A stretch of 64,000 bases of DNA from Bosea sp. 685 (GTDB taxonomy: Bacteria; Pseudomonadota; Alphaproteobacteria; Rhizobiales; Beijerinckiaceae), in contig NZ_CP134779.1 in the NCBI RefSeq assembly GCF_031884435.1, forward strand, positions 5,084,001 to 5,148,000, read 5' to 3'. A program made the position numbers and the translations under genes. This document shows positions 40,276 through 49,556 of the stretch, in pieces. The notes under the pieces were generated by a model, which was given only the letters and a program-made list of their open reading frames with translations, was not told the DNA's origin and made no database searches. Each line of letters starts with the position of its first letter. Position 1 is the first letter of the stretch.

Positions 40276-41064
40276 CTAAGAGATTCCCGTGATCTCCCTC
40301 AGCGCGTCGGCCAGCGCCGGCGTGCTGCACAGGATCGGGTTGCCTTTGGCGATGGCGTCCCCCGAGAAGAAATCATTGAGCACGGCACCGGCTTCGCCCG
40401 CGATGACGACACCCGCGGCAACGTCCCAGGCATTGATGTGCAATTCGACATAGGCCTCGGTGCGGCCATTCGCGACATGGCAAAGCCCGAGCGCGCCGGA
40501 GCCGGAGCGCTTGACCGATGCGCCGGCCGCCAGGCCGCGCCCGATCATGGCGAGATAATCGGCCGCGGGAATGCGCGTCGACCAGCCCATCTCGATATAG
40601 GCTCGCGTGATGTCACTCGCCCCCGAAACCCGGATCGGCTGGCCGTTCATGGTCGCGCCGCGTCCGCGCCGGCCGAGATAGACCTCGTCCAGCGCCGGAG
40701 CCGCGATGATGCCGATCTCCGGTACGCCTTGGCGCAGGAAGCCGATCGAGATGCACCAGTTGCGGTCGCCACGTGCGAAATTCGAGGTGCCGTCGATCGG
40801 GTCGATGATCCAGACTGCGTCGGAATTCTCGCCGCCGCCCTCTTCGCCGATGACGGCATCCGACGGGAACAGCACGCCGAGGCGCTGGCGCAGAAAATCC
40901 TCGACCGCGCCATCGGCGACGGTGAGCCAGTCCTGCGCGCCCTTCATGGTGACGCCGAGGCTGTCGCGCTTGCGGAAATAGTCGAGCGCCATCCGGCTCG
41001 CCTCGGTGACGAGGCCGAGCACGGCATATTGGCGAAGGTCGAGTTCGGCCGGCGACATGGTCAA
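40276..41064 (-). CDS. Inositol monophosphatase family protein
   Basis: A 262-residue metal-dependent phosphatase of the inositol monophosphatase fold. The motifs are GEEGGGENS (metal Glu pair), WIIDPIDGTSNFARGD (Asp-Pro-x-Asp-Gly-Thr) and AWDVAAGVVIAGEAG (WDxAAG). It would hydrolyse inositol phosphate, or a related sugar phosphate, to free polyol in the cytoplasm using Mg2+. Its start overlaps the iolG stop by four bases (ATGA at 41061), and the AfuABC-like importer genes follow. Physical coupling to iolG makes inositol monophosphate the most economical substrate. Histidinol-phosphatase activity is an alternative in this fold. Confidence 0.87.
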   Translation of the reverse strand: MTMSPAELDLRQYAVLGLVTEASRMALDYFRKRDSLGVTMKGAQDWLTVADGAVEDFLRQRLGVLFPSDAVIGEEGGGENSDAVWIIDPIDGTSNFARGDRNWCISIGFLRQGVPEIGIIAAPALDEVYLGRRGRGATMNGQPIRVSGASDITRAYIEMGWSTRIPAADYLAMIGRGLAAGASVKRSGSGALGLCHVANGRTEAYVELHINAWDVAAGVVIAGEAGAVLNDFFSGDAIAKGNPILCSTPALADALREITGIS

Positions 41065-42068
41065 TTCGCCTCCAGCGCGACAGTGACAGGCTTGCCCGTG
41101 CGCGCCGACTCCGTGGCGGCATCGGCCAGGATCTGCGCCTTGAGGCCGTCGAGACCCGACGGCCTTGCCGCCGTTCCGCCCCGGCAGGCAGCGATGAAGG
41201 CCTCGAGCTCGGCGCGATAGGCGGCAGCATAGCGCTCGAGGAAGAAGTTCTGCACCGGGTCGGCACGGAAGCCGGCAACGGTCGCACTCTCGACCGTGGT
41301 CTCGTGGATATTGCCGGCGCGCAGCATGCCCTTGGAGCCATGCACCTCGATGCGCTGATCATAGCCATAGGTGGCGCGCCGAGAATTCGAGATCTGCGCG
41401 ATCCGCCCCGAGGCGGTCTTCATCAGCACGGCAGCGGTGTCGACGTCGCCGGCCTGTCCGATCGCCGGATCGACCAGCGCCGAGCCCAGCGCGAAAACCT
41501 CGACCGGCTCCTCGGCCAGGAGGAAGCGGGCCATGTCGAAATCATGGATCATCATGTCGCGGAACAGCCCGCCCGAACGAGAGACATACTCGACCGGCGG
41601 CGGCGAGGGATCGCGCGAGATCACGCTGACGATCTCGATCGCGCCGGCCTCGCCTGCGCGCAGGCGGCGTTCGAGCGCTGCGAAGCTGGGGTCGAAGCGG
41701 CGGTTGAAGCCGATCATCAAGGGCTTGCCGGTCTGAGCGACGACCTTCAGGCAGCGGCGGATGCGCTGCGCATCGAGATCGACCGGCTTCTCGCAGAATA
41801 CCGCCTTGCCGGCCGAGACGGCCGCTTCGATGAGATCGGCATGGGTGTCGGTCGGCGTGCAGATCAGAATGGCGTCGATGCTGGCATCGGCCAAAATGGC
41901 GTCGATGCCGGCAACATGCGCGCCCGTCACCGCCGCCAGCGCGGAGGCCGCCTCGTTCGAGGCATCGGCGACCGCGACCAACGCGGCATCGGCCCGCGCG
42001 GCGACGTTCAGCCCGTGAATGCGGCCGATCCGCCCGGCGCCCAGCAATCCAAATCGCATTGTCGTCAT
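41061..42068 (-). CDS. iolG: myo-Inositol 2-dehydrogenase (Gfo/Idh/MocA family)
   Basis: A 335-residue NAD(P)-dependent oxidoreductase. The N-terminal Rossmann motif is GLLGAGRIGRIHGLNVA. The catalytic Lys lies in CEKPVDL, and the inositol-dehydrogenase block GGLFRDMMIHDFDMARFLL supplies the Asp/His catalytic pair. It oxidises myo-inositol to 2-keto-myo-inositol, the first Iol step. The gene belongs to the leftward operon (SDR, iolG, phosphatase, importer) that diverges from iolR-iolCDEB. Other inositol isomers are possible substrates. Confidence 0.9.
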   Translation of the reverse strand: MTTMRFGLLGAGRIGRIHGLNVAARADAALVAVADASNEAASALAAVTGAHVAGIDAILADASIDAILICTPTDTHADLIEAAVSAGKAVFCEKPVDLDAQRIRRCLKVVAQTGKPLMIGFNRRFDPSFAALERRLRAGEAGAIEIVSVISRDPSPPPVEYVSRSGGLFRDMMIHDFDMARFLLAEEPVEVFALGSALVDPAIGQAGDVDTAAVLMKTASGRIAQISNSRRATYGYDQRIEVHGSKGMLRAGNIHETTVESATVAGFRADPVQNFFLERYAAAYRAELEAFIAACRGGTAARPSGLDGLKAQILADAATESARTGKPVTVALEAN

Positions 42069-42123
42069 TGTCCTATGATCAAGCTTCGTGTCGTCGGGCT
42101 CGCATCAATCATGCGCGCCAAGA

Positions 42124-42924
42124 TCAGTCGTGCGCTCCAAGAATCGTCTGGTCGAAATCGATGTTGGAGCCGGTCATCAGGCCCGATTCGCCCGACGCCA
42201 GATAGGCCACCGCCTTGGCGACTTCGCGCGGATCGATCAACCGGCCGAAGGGCTGCCCGCTTGCCGCCTTGTCGAGCCAGCCATCCCTTGCATCGTGGCG
42301 CAGCCGCATGATCGCGTCCTCGCCCGGTGTCGCCATCCAGCCGATATTGAGGCCGTTGACCCGGATGCGCTGCTCAAGCAGGCCGAAGGCGGCGTTCTTG
42401 GTCAAAGCGGCGAGCGCCGCCTTGGAAACGCTGTAGGCGGAGAGGAAAGGCTGACCGCCATGAGCCGACATCGACTGGATGTTGACGATCGCGCCTTCGA
42501 TACCGAGCCGTGCCATCGCCTCCGCCGCCCGCTGGATCAGGAAGAACGGTGCGCGCAGATTCACCGCCATGATGCGCTCATAGAGCTCGGGCGTCGTGTC
42601 GAGGATCGTGCCGCGATCGGTGTCGCCTGCGGCATTGACCAGGATGTCGATGCGCCCGAAGGCGGCCTCGGCTGCCGGCACGATCGCCTTCACCGCGTCG
42701 AGATCGGCGAGATCAGCCTCATGAAAACGGACATCGCAGGCCGCGCCACGCAGCGACGCCGCCACGGCTTCGCCGCGCACCCGGTTGCGGCCGGTCAGCA
42801 GCAGGCCGGCGATGCCGCGCGCCGCGAATTCGCGCGCAATTGCCTCGCCCAGCCCCTGGCTGGCACCGGTCATGATGGCGACCTTGCCCGTCAGATCCCT
42901 GCTGAAGGCATCACGGTTGGGCAC
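42124..42924 (-). CDS. Short-chain dehydrogenase/reductase
   Basis: A 266-residue classical SDR. The cofactor motif is [16 protein letters not shown], the NNAG equivalent is LVNAAGD, and the catalytic Ser-Tyr-Lys are in NIQSMSAHG and AYSVSKAAL. It is the first gene of the leftward operon and starts 60 bases from the IolR-type operator. In an iol setting it may oxidise another inositol isomer or reduce a keto-inositol, but its substrate is not evident. It has no membrane or signal segment and has the usual length. Confidence 0.85.
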   Translation of the reverse strand: MPNRDAFSRDLTGKVAIMTGASQGLGEAIAREFAARGIAGLLLTGRNRVRGEAVAASLRGAACDVRFHEADLADLDAVKAIVPAAEAAFGRIDILVNAAGDTDRGTILDTTPELYERIMAVNLRAPFFLIQRAAEAMARLGIEGAIVNIQSMSAHGGQPFLSAYSVSKAALAALTKNAAFGLLEQRIRVNGLNIGWMATPGEDAIMRLRHDARDGWLDKAASGQPFGRLIDPREVAKAVAYLASGESGLMTGSNIDFDQTILGAHD

Positions 42925-42984
42925 CTGGCGTTACGCTCCCATGCGCATCATTTTGATATGAGTGGATTGTTTTTCTCGTAGATT

Positions 42985-42998
42985 GGAATAAACATTCC
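42985..42998. promoter_or_regulatory. Candidate IolR operator GGAATAAACATTCC
   Basis: GGAA-N6-TTCC with matching inner A/T bases lies in the 119-bp gap between the leftward SDR-iolG-phosphatase-importer operon and rightward iolR-iolCDEB. It matches the described IolR consensus and one position would control both operons and iolR itself. The second copy is at 35213. Confidence 0.75.
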
Positions 42999-43043
42999 GC
43001 CCGCCGGCTTACGAAGTCAAGGCCGCGCCCAAGCGGGAAACGC

Positions 43044-43907
43044 ATGCCAGCCGAGCCACAGCCAGCCTCGCCGATCAAGGATTTTGACGGCTTCGTCGCG
43101 CTGCTGCGCCAGCGCCGACCGATGCTGCCGAAACGCCTGAAGCAGGTCGCCGACCACGCCCTCGCCCATCTCGACGATATGGCCTTCGGCTCGACGGCTC
43201 AGATCGCCGAACGCGCCGGCGTGCAGGCCTCGACCCTGGTGCGCTTCGCCCAGGCTCTCGACTATTCCGGCTTCAGCGAGATGCAGGAGGTCTTCCGCTC
43301 GCGCCTGCGTCGCCAGGTCGTCGACCATCGCGAGCGGCTGGCGGCGCTGCGCGGCACGCAAGCGGCGACAGGCGGTGCCGTGGCGCTACTGGAGGGCTTC
43401 GTCCATGCCAGCGAAACCTCGCTGACGCAGGTCAAGGCCGCGATCCGGCCTGCCGATCTCGAAGCCGCCGTGACCCTGCTGGCCGGAGCCCGGACGATCG
43501 TTCTGGTCGGCGCCAGACGCATGTTCCCGGTCGTCTCCTATCTCGCCTACGCCTTCGGCAAGCTCGGCATCCGCGCCGTGCTGGTCGACAATGTCGCGGG
43601 GCTGGGGCCCGAGCAGGCGGCGATCGCCGGTCCCGGCGACGTCGTGCTCGCGGTGAGCTACGCTCCCTATGCCGCCATGACCGTCGAGATCGCAGCAGCC
43701 GCGCATCAGCGCGGCGTGCCCGTGCTCGCCCTGACCGATAGCGCGCTCAGCCCGCTGGCCGAAAATTGCCGCCTCTGGCTCGAGGTCGCCGAGGCCGATT
43801 ACGGCGCCTTCCGCTCGGTCGCCGCGACCTTCGCGGTGGCGATGACGCTGGCCGTCGCGACCGCCGAGAAATCCGGCCTCTCGGCCGACCCAGACCTCGA
43901 TCGATAG
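43044..43907 (+). CDS. iolR: RpiR-family regulator, IolR
   Basis: A 287-residue RpiR regulator. The N-terminal helix-turn-helix (MAFGSTAQIAERAGVQASTL, VRFAQALDYSGFSEMQEVFR) is followed by a SIS sugar-phosphate-binding domain (about 125-270) with IVLVGARRMFPVVSYLAYAF and VVLAVSYAPYAAMTVEIAAA. In rhizobia IolR represses inositol genes and is released by a phosphorylated Iol intermediate. The gene is 15 bases ahead of iolC, and the GGAA-N6-TTCC site lies 46 bases upstream. Autoregulation and control of both divergent operons is the likely scheme. Confidence 0.88.
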   Translation: MPAEPQPASPIKDFDGFVALLRQRRPMLPKRLKQVADHALAHLDDMAFGSTAQIAERAGVQASTLVRFAQALDYSGFSEMQEVFRSRLRRQVVDHRERLAALRGTQAATGGAVALLEGFVHASETSLTQVKAAIRPADLEAAVTLLAGARTIVLVGARRMFPVVSYLAYAFGKLGIRAVLVDNVAGLGPEQAAIAGPGDVVLAVSYAPYAAMTVEIAAAAHQRGVPVLALTDSALSPLAENCRLWLEVAEADYGAFRSVAATFAVAMTLAVATAEKSGLSADPDLDR

Positions 43908-43922
43908 AACCTAGGGCCTCAC

Positions 43923-45836
43923 ATGCCGACAGCCGCTTCCGACACGACGCTCGACGTCATCGCCATCGGCCGCTCCTCGGTCGATCTCTACGGCCAGCAG
44001 ATCGGCGGCCGGCTGGAGGATATGGGGACCTTCGTCAAGGCTGTCGGCGGCTGCCCGACCAATATCGCCATCGGCACGGCCCGGCTCGGGCTGAAATCGG
44101 CGGTGATCACCCGCGTCGGCGACGAGCAGATGGGCCGCTTCATCCTCGAGCAGCTCGAACGCGAAGGCGTCGAGACGAAAGGTGTCGTCACCGATCCCAA
44201 GCGCCTGACCGCGCTGGTGATCCTGGGCGTGCGCGACGAGAAGACCTTTCCGCTGATCTTCTATCGCAGCGACTGCGCCGATGCGGCCCTGCATGAGAGC
44301 GAGATCAATGAGGCCTTCATCGCCTCGGCCAAGGCGATCGTCGTGACGGGAACGCATTTTGCCATTCCCGACGCCGCCGCCGCGCAGAAAAAGGCGATCC
44401 GCTTCGCCCGCAAGCATGGCCGCAAGGTCGTGTTCGATGTCGATTACCGGCCCAATCTCTGGGGCCTGGCAGGCCATGCCGCCGGCGAGGAACGCTATGT
44501 CCGTTCCGACACTGTGACGCGACACCTGCAGGAGATCCTGCCGGACTGCGACCTGATCGTCGGTACCGAAGAGGAGCTCCACGCCGCCGGCGGCTCCGAG
44601 GATACGCTCACCGCGATCCGCACGATCCGCAGCTTGAGCACTGCGACCATCGTCTGCAAGCGCGGGCCGATGGGCTGCGTGGTCTTCACTGGCGCGATCC
44701 CCGCCTCGATCGAGGACGGCATCAAGGGGCCGGGCTTCCCTGTCGAGGTCTATAATGTGCTGGGCGCCGGCGATGCCTTCATGTCCGGCTTCCTGCGCGG
44801 CTTTCTGCGGGATGAACCGATCGAGACCTGTTGCGCCTGGGCCAATGCCTGCGGCGCCTTCGCGGTCTCGCGACTGCTCTGCTCGCCGGAAAGCCCGACC
44901 TTCCCCGAGCTGCAATATTTCCTGAAGCACGGCTCGCAGCATCGCGCGCTGCGCCACGACGTCGAGATCAACCACATCCATTGGGCGACGACGCGCCGTC
45001 CCCAACCCGCCGGTATCATGGCGCTCGCCATCGACCATCGCGCCCAGCTGGAGGACATGGCCGACGCCGTGGGCGCACCGCGCGCACGCATCGCCGCCTT
45101 CAAGACGCTCGCGGTCGCTGCCGCCGCGCGTGTCGCGGCCGGGCGGCCCGGTTTCGGCATGCTGATCGACGGCAAACATGGCCGCGAAGCGCTGTTCCGG
45201 GCCGGCGACCACGGTTTCTGGATCGCGCGCCCGCTCGAACTGCCCGGCTCGCGACCGTTGGAGCTCGAGACGGACGCGACCGGCTCTTTGGGGGCGACGC
45301 TGGCGGAATGGCCGGTGGATCACATCGCCAAATGCCTGTGCTTCTACCACCCGGACGACCCCGCCGAGCTCAAGGCCGTGCAGGAGGCCGTGCTGAAGCG
45401 CGTCGCGCTGGCCTGCCGGCAGGTCGAGCGCGAATTGCTGGTCGAGATCATCGCCTCCAAGCACGGCCCGCTGCATGACGACGCCACGGCGCAAGTGATG
45501 GAACGGCTCTATGCCATCGGCATCCGGCCCGATTGGTGGAAGCTGGAAACCCAGCCCTCGCCTGCCGCCTGGCAAGCGATCGACGGCGTGATCGCGACGC
45601 ACGATCCCTATTGCCGCGGCGTATTGCTGCTCGGGCTCGACGCGCCGGAGGAGACGATCAAGCAGGCCTTCCGGGGCTCGCGCGAGGCGGCCTCGGTCAA
45701 GGGCTTCGCGGTCGGGCGCACCATCTTCGGCGAGGTGGCGCGTGCATGGCTTTCGGGCGCGATCGACGATGAGGTCGCGACGACACGGATGGCGCAAAAT
45801 TTCGGCACCTTGGTCGCAGCCTGGGAAAGCCGGTGA
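43923..45836 (+). CDS. iolC: IolC: 5-dehydro-2-deoxygluconokinase fused to a DUF2090 aldolase-like domain
   Basis: A 637-residue bifunctional protein. Residues about 8-320 are a PfkB-type kinase (start LDVIAIGRSSVDLYG, catalytic NVLGAGDAFMSGFLRGF). Residues about 345-630 are a DUF2090 barrel (IMALAIDHRAQLEDMAD, LIDGKHGREALF, later VKGFAVGRTIF), related to the IolJ/LacD-type aldolases. It would phosphorylate 2-deoxy-5-keto-gluconate and probably split the product into dihydroxyacetone phosphate and malonic semialdehyde. This fused form is common in Proteobacteria and explains the absence of a separate iolJ. It precedes iolD by 11 bases. Confidence 0.92.
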   Translation: MPTAASDTTLDVIAIGRSSVDLYGQQIGGRLEDMGTFVKAVGGCPTNIAIGTARLGLKSAVITRVGDEQMGRFILEQLEREGVETKGVVTDPKRLTALVILGVRDEKTFPLIFYRSDCADAALHESEINEAFIASAKAIVVTGTHFAIPDAAAAQKKAIRFARKHGRKVVFDVDYRPNLWGLAGHAAGEERYVRSDTVTRHLQEILPDCDLIVGTEEELHAAGGSEDTLTAIRTIRSLSTATIVCKRGPMGCVVFTGAIPASIEDGIKGPGFPVEVYNVLGAGDAFMSGFLRGFLRDEPIETCCAWANACGAFAVSRLLCSPESPTFPELQYFLKHGSQHRALRHDVEINHIHWATTRRPQPAGIMALAIDHRAQLEDMADAVGAPRARIAAFKTLAVAAAARVAAGRPGFGMLIDGKHGREALFRAGDHGFWIARPLELPGSRPLELETDATGSLGATLAEWPVDHIAKCLCFYHPDDPAELKAVQEAVLKRVALACRQVERELLVEIIASKHGPLHDDATAQVMERLYAIGIRPDWWKLETQPSPAAWQAIDGVIATHDPYCRGVLLLGLDAPEETIKQAFRGSREAASVKGFAVGRTIFGEVARAWLSGAIDDEVATTRMAQNFGTLVAAWESR

Positions 45837-45847
45837 GGAGACAGCCG

Positions 45848-47686
45848 ATGGCCACGATCAGGCTCACCATGGCGCAGGCGCTGGTCAAGGCGCTCGCCGC
45901 GCAGAAGACTGTGATCAATGGGCAGACCTTGCCGCTCTTCGCCGGTGTCTGGGCGATCTTCGGCCACGGCAATGTCGCGGGCCTCGGCGAGGCGCTCCAT
46001 GGCGCGCGCGACACGTTGCCGACCTTCCGCGCCCATAACGAACAGGCGATGGCCCATGCCGCGATCGCCTTCGCCAAGGCCTCGCGGCGGCGCCGGATGA
46101 TGGCGGTCACGAGCTCGATCGGCCCCGGCGCGACCAATATGGTCACCGCCGCCGCGGTCGCCCATGTCAACCGCCTGCCGCTGCTGCTCCTGCCGGGCGA
46201 TGTCTTCGCCGGGCGCCGGCCCGACCCAGTGCTGCAGCAGATCGAGGATTTCGGCGACGGCACCGTCTCGGCCAATGACTGCTTCAAGCCGGTCTCGCGC
46301 TATTTCGACCGATTGACCCGGCCCGAGCAATTGATACCGGCCTTCGAGCGCGCCATGGCGGTTCTCACCGATCCAGCCGAATGCGGCCCGGTGACGCTTT
46401 GCCTGTGCCAGGATGTCCAGGCCGAGGCCTTTGATTATCCCGAAAGCTTCTTCGCCGAGCGCATCTGGACGCCGCGCCGCCAGCGGCCGGACGAGGCCGA
46501 GCTGGCTGAAGCGGCCGCGCTGCTCAAGGCCGCTCAAAAGCCCTTCGTCGTGGTCGGTGGCGGCGTGCTCTATGGCGAGGCGGAGGCCGAACTCGCCCGC
46601 TTCTGCGAGGCGCATGGGCTGCCGGCCGCCGAGACGCAGGCCGGCAAGAGCGCCCTGCCCTTCGACCATCGGCTCAATCTCGGCGCGATCGGTGTCACCG
46701 GGACAGGGGCGGCCAATGCCATGGCGGGAGAGGCCGATGTCGTGCTCGCCATCGGTACGCGCCTGCAGGACTTCACCACCGGCTCCTGGTCGCTCTTCGC
46801 CAACCCCGCTTGTCGCATCATCGGGCTGAACGTGCAGGCCTTCGACGCCGGCAAGCAGCGCGCCCAGCCGCTCGTCTGCGATGCCCGCGCCGGGCTCGCC
46901 GAGCTCGGTGCGACACTTGCAGGCCACCGCGCCCCCGATGCCTGGACGGCGCAGGCAAAGGCGGCGAAGACCGACTGGCTCACAACCGCCGCGCATTACA
47001 CCGCCGCCGGCAACGCAGCGCTCCCAAGCGATGCGCAGGTCCTCGGCGCCGTACAGCGCTGGAGCAAGCCCTCCGATATTGTCGTCTGTGCCGCCGGCGG
47101 CTTGCCGGGCGAGCTGCACAAGCTCTGGCAGGCCGGCGCGCCCGGCGGCTACCATATGGAATATGGCTATTCCTGCATGGGCTACGAGATCGCTGGCGGG
47201 CTCGGCGTCAAGATGGCCGACCCCGCCCGCGAGGTCGTCGTCATGCTCGGCGACGGCTCCTATCTGATGATGAACTCCGAGATCGCGACCTCGGTGATGC
47301 TGGGGCTGAAGCTCACCATCGTCGTGCTCGATAATCGCGGGTTTGGCTGCATCAACCGGCTGCAGAACGCGACCGGCGGCGCTCCGTTCAACAATCTCCT
47401 GGCCGACAGCCGCCACGAGACGCTGCCAGCGATCGATTTCACTGCCCACGCCGCCTCGCTCGGTGCGGTCTCGCGCAAAGTGGCAAGCCTTGCCGAACTC
47501 GATGAGGCGCTACGCGAGAGCAGGGCACATGACCGCACCAGCGTCGTCGTGATCGACACCGACCCGATGATCTCGACCGATGCCGGCGGGCATTGGTGGG
47601 ATGTCGCGGTGCCCGAGATTTCGACGCGGCCTGAGGTAGCCCAAGCCCGCAAACGCTATGACGACGCGCTCAAAGCGCGGCCATGA
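45848..47686 (+). CDS. iolD: IolD: 3D-(3,5/4)-trihydroxycyclohexane-1,2-dione hydrolase
   Basis: A 612-residue thiamine-diphosphate enzyme. Catalytic Glu lies in RAHNEQAMAHAAIAFAKA, the ThDP motif is GDGSYLMMNSEIATSVMLGL ending at VVLDN, and the N-terminal block LPLFAGVWAIFGHGNVAGLG is typical of IolD. It opens the inositol ring, hydrolysing the cyclic dione to 5-deoxy-glucuronate. The ATG at 45848 is chosen because GAGGAG stands 8 bases upstream. An in-frame GTG at 45833 overlapping iolC is less likely. iolE follows after a 90-bp gap that contains a small repeat. Confidence 0.92.
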   Translation: MATIRLTMAQALVKALAAQKTVINGQTLPLFAGVWAIFGHGNVAGLGEALHGARDTLPTFRAHNEQAMAHAAIAFAKASRRRRMMAVTSSIGPGATNMVTAAAVAHVNRLPLLLLPGDVFAGRRPDPVLQQIEDFGDGTVSANDCFKPVSRYFDRLTRPEQLIPAFERAMAVLTDPAECGPVTLCLCQDVQAEAFDYPESFFAERIWTPRRQRPDEAELAEAAALLKAAQKPFVVVGGGVLYGEAEAELARFCEAHGLPAAETQAGKSALPFDHRLNLGAIGVTGTGAANAMAGEADVVLAIGTRLQDFTTGSWSLFANPACRIIGLNVQAFDAGKQRAQPLVCDARAGLAELGATLAGHRAPDAWTAQAKAAKTDWLTTAAHYTAAGNAALPSDAQVLGAVQRWSKPSDIVVCAAGGLPGELHKLWQAGAPGGYHMEYGYSCMGYEIAGGLGVKMADPAREVVVMLGDGSYLMMNSEIATSVMLGLKLTIVVLDNRGFGCINRLQNATGGAPFNNLLADSRHETLPAIDFTAHAASLGAVSRKVASLAELDEALRESRAHDRTSVVVIDTDPMISTDAGGHWWDVAVPEISTRPEVAQARKRYDDALKARP

Positions 47687-47698
47687 TCGAATACCATC

Positions 47699-47727
47699 GT
47701 CATTGCGAGTGAAGCGAAGCAATGACC
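47699..47727. repeat. Partial copy of palindromic repeat family A
   Basis: GTCATTGCGAGTGAAGCGAA followed by GCAATGACC matches one arm of the large palindrome at 21655-21729 and is itself closed by short inverted ends (GTCATTGC / GCAATGAC). It lies in the iolD-iolE gap, so it may modulate the operon transcript. Confidence 0.6.
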
Positions 47728-47776
47728 GGGAACCGTGCCTCTCTCTGATCACCTCGCAGATTACGGAACCAACGAC

Positions 47777-48676
47777 ATGCCTATCCGCATCGGCGCCAAC
47801 CCCATCGGCTGGTCGAATGACGACCTGCAGGAGATCGGCGGCGCGACCTCGCTCGAGACCTGCCTGGATGAGGCCCGCGAGGCCGGTTTTGAGGGCATGG
47901 AACTCGGCCATAAATTCCCGCGCGAACCCGCAGCCCTCAAGGCCGCGCTCGCCCCCTTCGGCATGGCCTGCATCTCGGGCTGGTACTCTGCCGAATTGCT
48001 GCTGCGCGATGCCGATGAAGAGATGGCTCATCTGCGGCCGCATCTCGATCTGCTCAAGGCGATGGGCTCGAATGTCCTGGTCTTCGCCGAGACCTCGAAC
48101 GCGATCCATGGCGACCGCGGCAAGCCGCTCTCGCAGCGGCCGGTGCTGGCAGCGGGCGACTGGGCTGAGTTCGGCCGGCGGATCACCGAGGTCGCCGAGC
48201 GCACCCTCGCTGAGGGCGTCCGGCTGGTCTACCACCATCATATGGGCACGATCGTCGAAAGCGAGGCCGATATCGACGCCTTCATGGCAGCAACCGGCGA
48301 GGCCGTGCATCTCCTGCTCGACACCGGCCATGCAAGCTGGGGCGGGGCCGACCCTGCGGCGCTCGCCGCGCGCTATCGCGACCGGATCAGCCATGTCCAT
48401 GCCAAGGATGTGCGCAAAGGCGTGATGGAGCAGGCCGGGGCCGGCGACTGGAGCTTCCTCGATGCAGTCCTCGGCCAGGGCAGCGACCTCGGCGTCTACA
48501 CGGTGCCTGGCGACGGCATGGTCAATTATCCCGCCGTCTTCCGCGCCCTGCCCGGCTATTCCGGCTGGGTCGTGGTCGAGGCCGAGCAAGACCCTGAGAA
48601 GGCCCATCCCCTGACCTATGCCAAGCGGGGCGTCGCCCATCTGAGGCTGAGCCTGAAGGAGGCCGGGCTCGCCTGA
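47777..48676 (+). CDS. iolE: IolE: inosose dehydratase
   Basis: A 299-residue TIM-barrel protein of the AP-endonuclease-2-like family. It starts MPIRIGANPIGWSNDDLQEI and contains EAGFEGMELGHKFPREP, RLVYHHHMGTIVESEADID and HLLLDTGHASWGGADPAAL with the metal-binding His and Glu residues. It dehydrates 2-keto-myo-inositol to the cyclohexane-trione. The ATG at 47777 gives the family start. An upstream in-frame extension to 47735 runs into the repeat. It lies between iolD and iolB in the conserved order. Confidence 0.92.
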   Translation: MPIRIGANPIGWSNDDLQEIGGATSLETCLDEAREAGFEGMELGHKFPREPAALKAALAPFGMACISGWYSAELLLRDADEEMAHLRPHLDLLKAMGSNVLVFAETSNAIHGDRGKPLSQRPVLAAGDWAEFGRRITEVAERTLAEGVRLVYHHHMGTIVESEADIDAFMAATGEAVHLLLDTGHASWGGADPAALAARYRDRISHVHAKDVRKGVMEQAGAGDWSFLDAVLGQGSDLGVYTVPGDGMVNYPAVFRALPGYSGWVVVEAEQDPEKAHPLTYAKRGVAHLRLSLKEAGLA

Positions 48677-48689
48677 GCCGGAGCACATC

Positions 48690-49490
48690 ATGTCGAAACT
48701 GCTCGTCAAACCCGCCGCCCCCGATACCGAGGGCCGCATCCACAACGTCACGCCGGCATCGGCCGGCTGGGACCATGTCGGCTTCGAGGTCTACAAGCTC
48801 GCCGACGGCCAGAGCCTGGCGAAGGAGACGGGCGATCGCGAGATCTGCATCGTCCTGCTCGCGGGCAAGGTCGCGGCCAGCGCGGGCGGCACGGAGTTCG
48901 GCACGATCGGCGGGCGCAATTCCCCCTTCGAACCCGACCCCTGGTCGCTTTATGTGCCGGCCGGAACCTCCTGGAGCGTCACGGCTGAAGGCGCCTGCGA
49001 AGTGGCGGTGTGCTCGGCCCCGGGCAAGCCGCGGCTCAAACCACGCGTCATCGCACCCCGGGATGTCGGCTGCCTGACGCGCGGCCAGGGCACCAACACC
49101 CGCCATGTCCGCAACATCCTGCCGGAGACCGAGCCTGCCGAAAGCCTGCTCGTGGTCGAGGTGATCACGCCCTCGGGCTCTTGGTCGAGCTATCCGCCGC
49201 ACAAGCACGACCGGGACGCGCTGCCGCGGGAATCGCTGCTGGAGGAGACCTATTACCACCGCCTCTCGCCACCGCAGGGTTTCGCCCTCCAGCGCGTCTA
49301 CACCGACGACCGCTCGCTCGACGAGACGCTCGCGGCCGAAGACGGCGATGTCGTGCTGGTGCCCAGAGGGTATCATCCGGTCGCCGCGCCGCATGGCTAC
49401 GAGCTGTATTATCTCAACGTCATGGCGGGGCCGAAGCGGGTCTGGAAATTCGCCAACGACCCCGCCCATGAATGGATGCTGGAAAGCTAA
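48690..49490 (+). CDS. iolB: IolB: 5-deoxy-glucuronate isomerase
   Basis: A 266-residue bicupin isomerase. Blocks include HVTPASAGWDHVGFEVYKL with small differences, PSGSWSSYPPHKHDRDALPR (metal His pair), LLEETYYHRLSPPQGFALQR and VPRGYHPVAAPHGYELYYL. It converts 5-deoxy-glucuronate to 2-deoxy-5-keto-gluconate, the IolC substrate. It ends the rightward iolR-C-D-E-B operon 13 bases after iolE. No iolA (methylmalonate-semialdehyde dehydrogenase) is present nearby, so malonic semialdehyde must be handled by a gene elsewhere. Confidence 0.92.
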   Translation: MSKLLVKPAAPDTEGRIHNVTPASAGWDHVGFEVYKLADGQSLAKETGDREICIVLLAGKVAASAGGTEFGTIGGRNSPFEPDPWSLYVPAGTSWSVTAEGACEVAVCSAPGKPRLKPRVIAPRDVGCLTRGQGTNTRHVRNILPETEPAESLLVVEVITPSGSWSSYPPHKHDRDALPRESLLEETYYHRLSPPQGFALQRVYTDDRSLDETLAAEDGDVVLVPRGYHPVAAPHGYELYYLNVMAGPKRVWKFANDPAHEWMLES

Positions 49491-49556
49491 GCGAGGCGAC
49501 GACGCCCGGCAAAAGAAGAAGGGGCAGCAAAGGCAAAGGATTTCGCTGCCAGCGCC

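Noticed and set aside
49500..49550. GGCAGC...GCTGCC inverted repeat as a terminator between iolB and regA
   Set aside because: The arms are 6 bp with a long loop and no T tract on either strand, so support is too weak for a feature.
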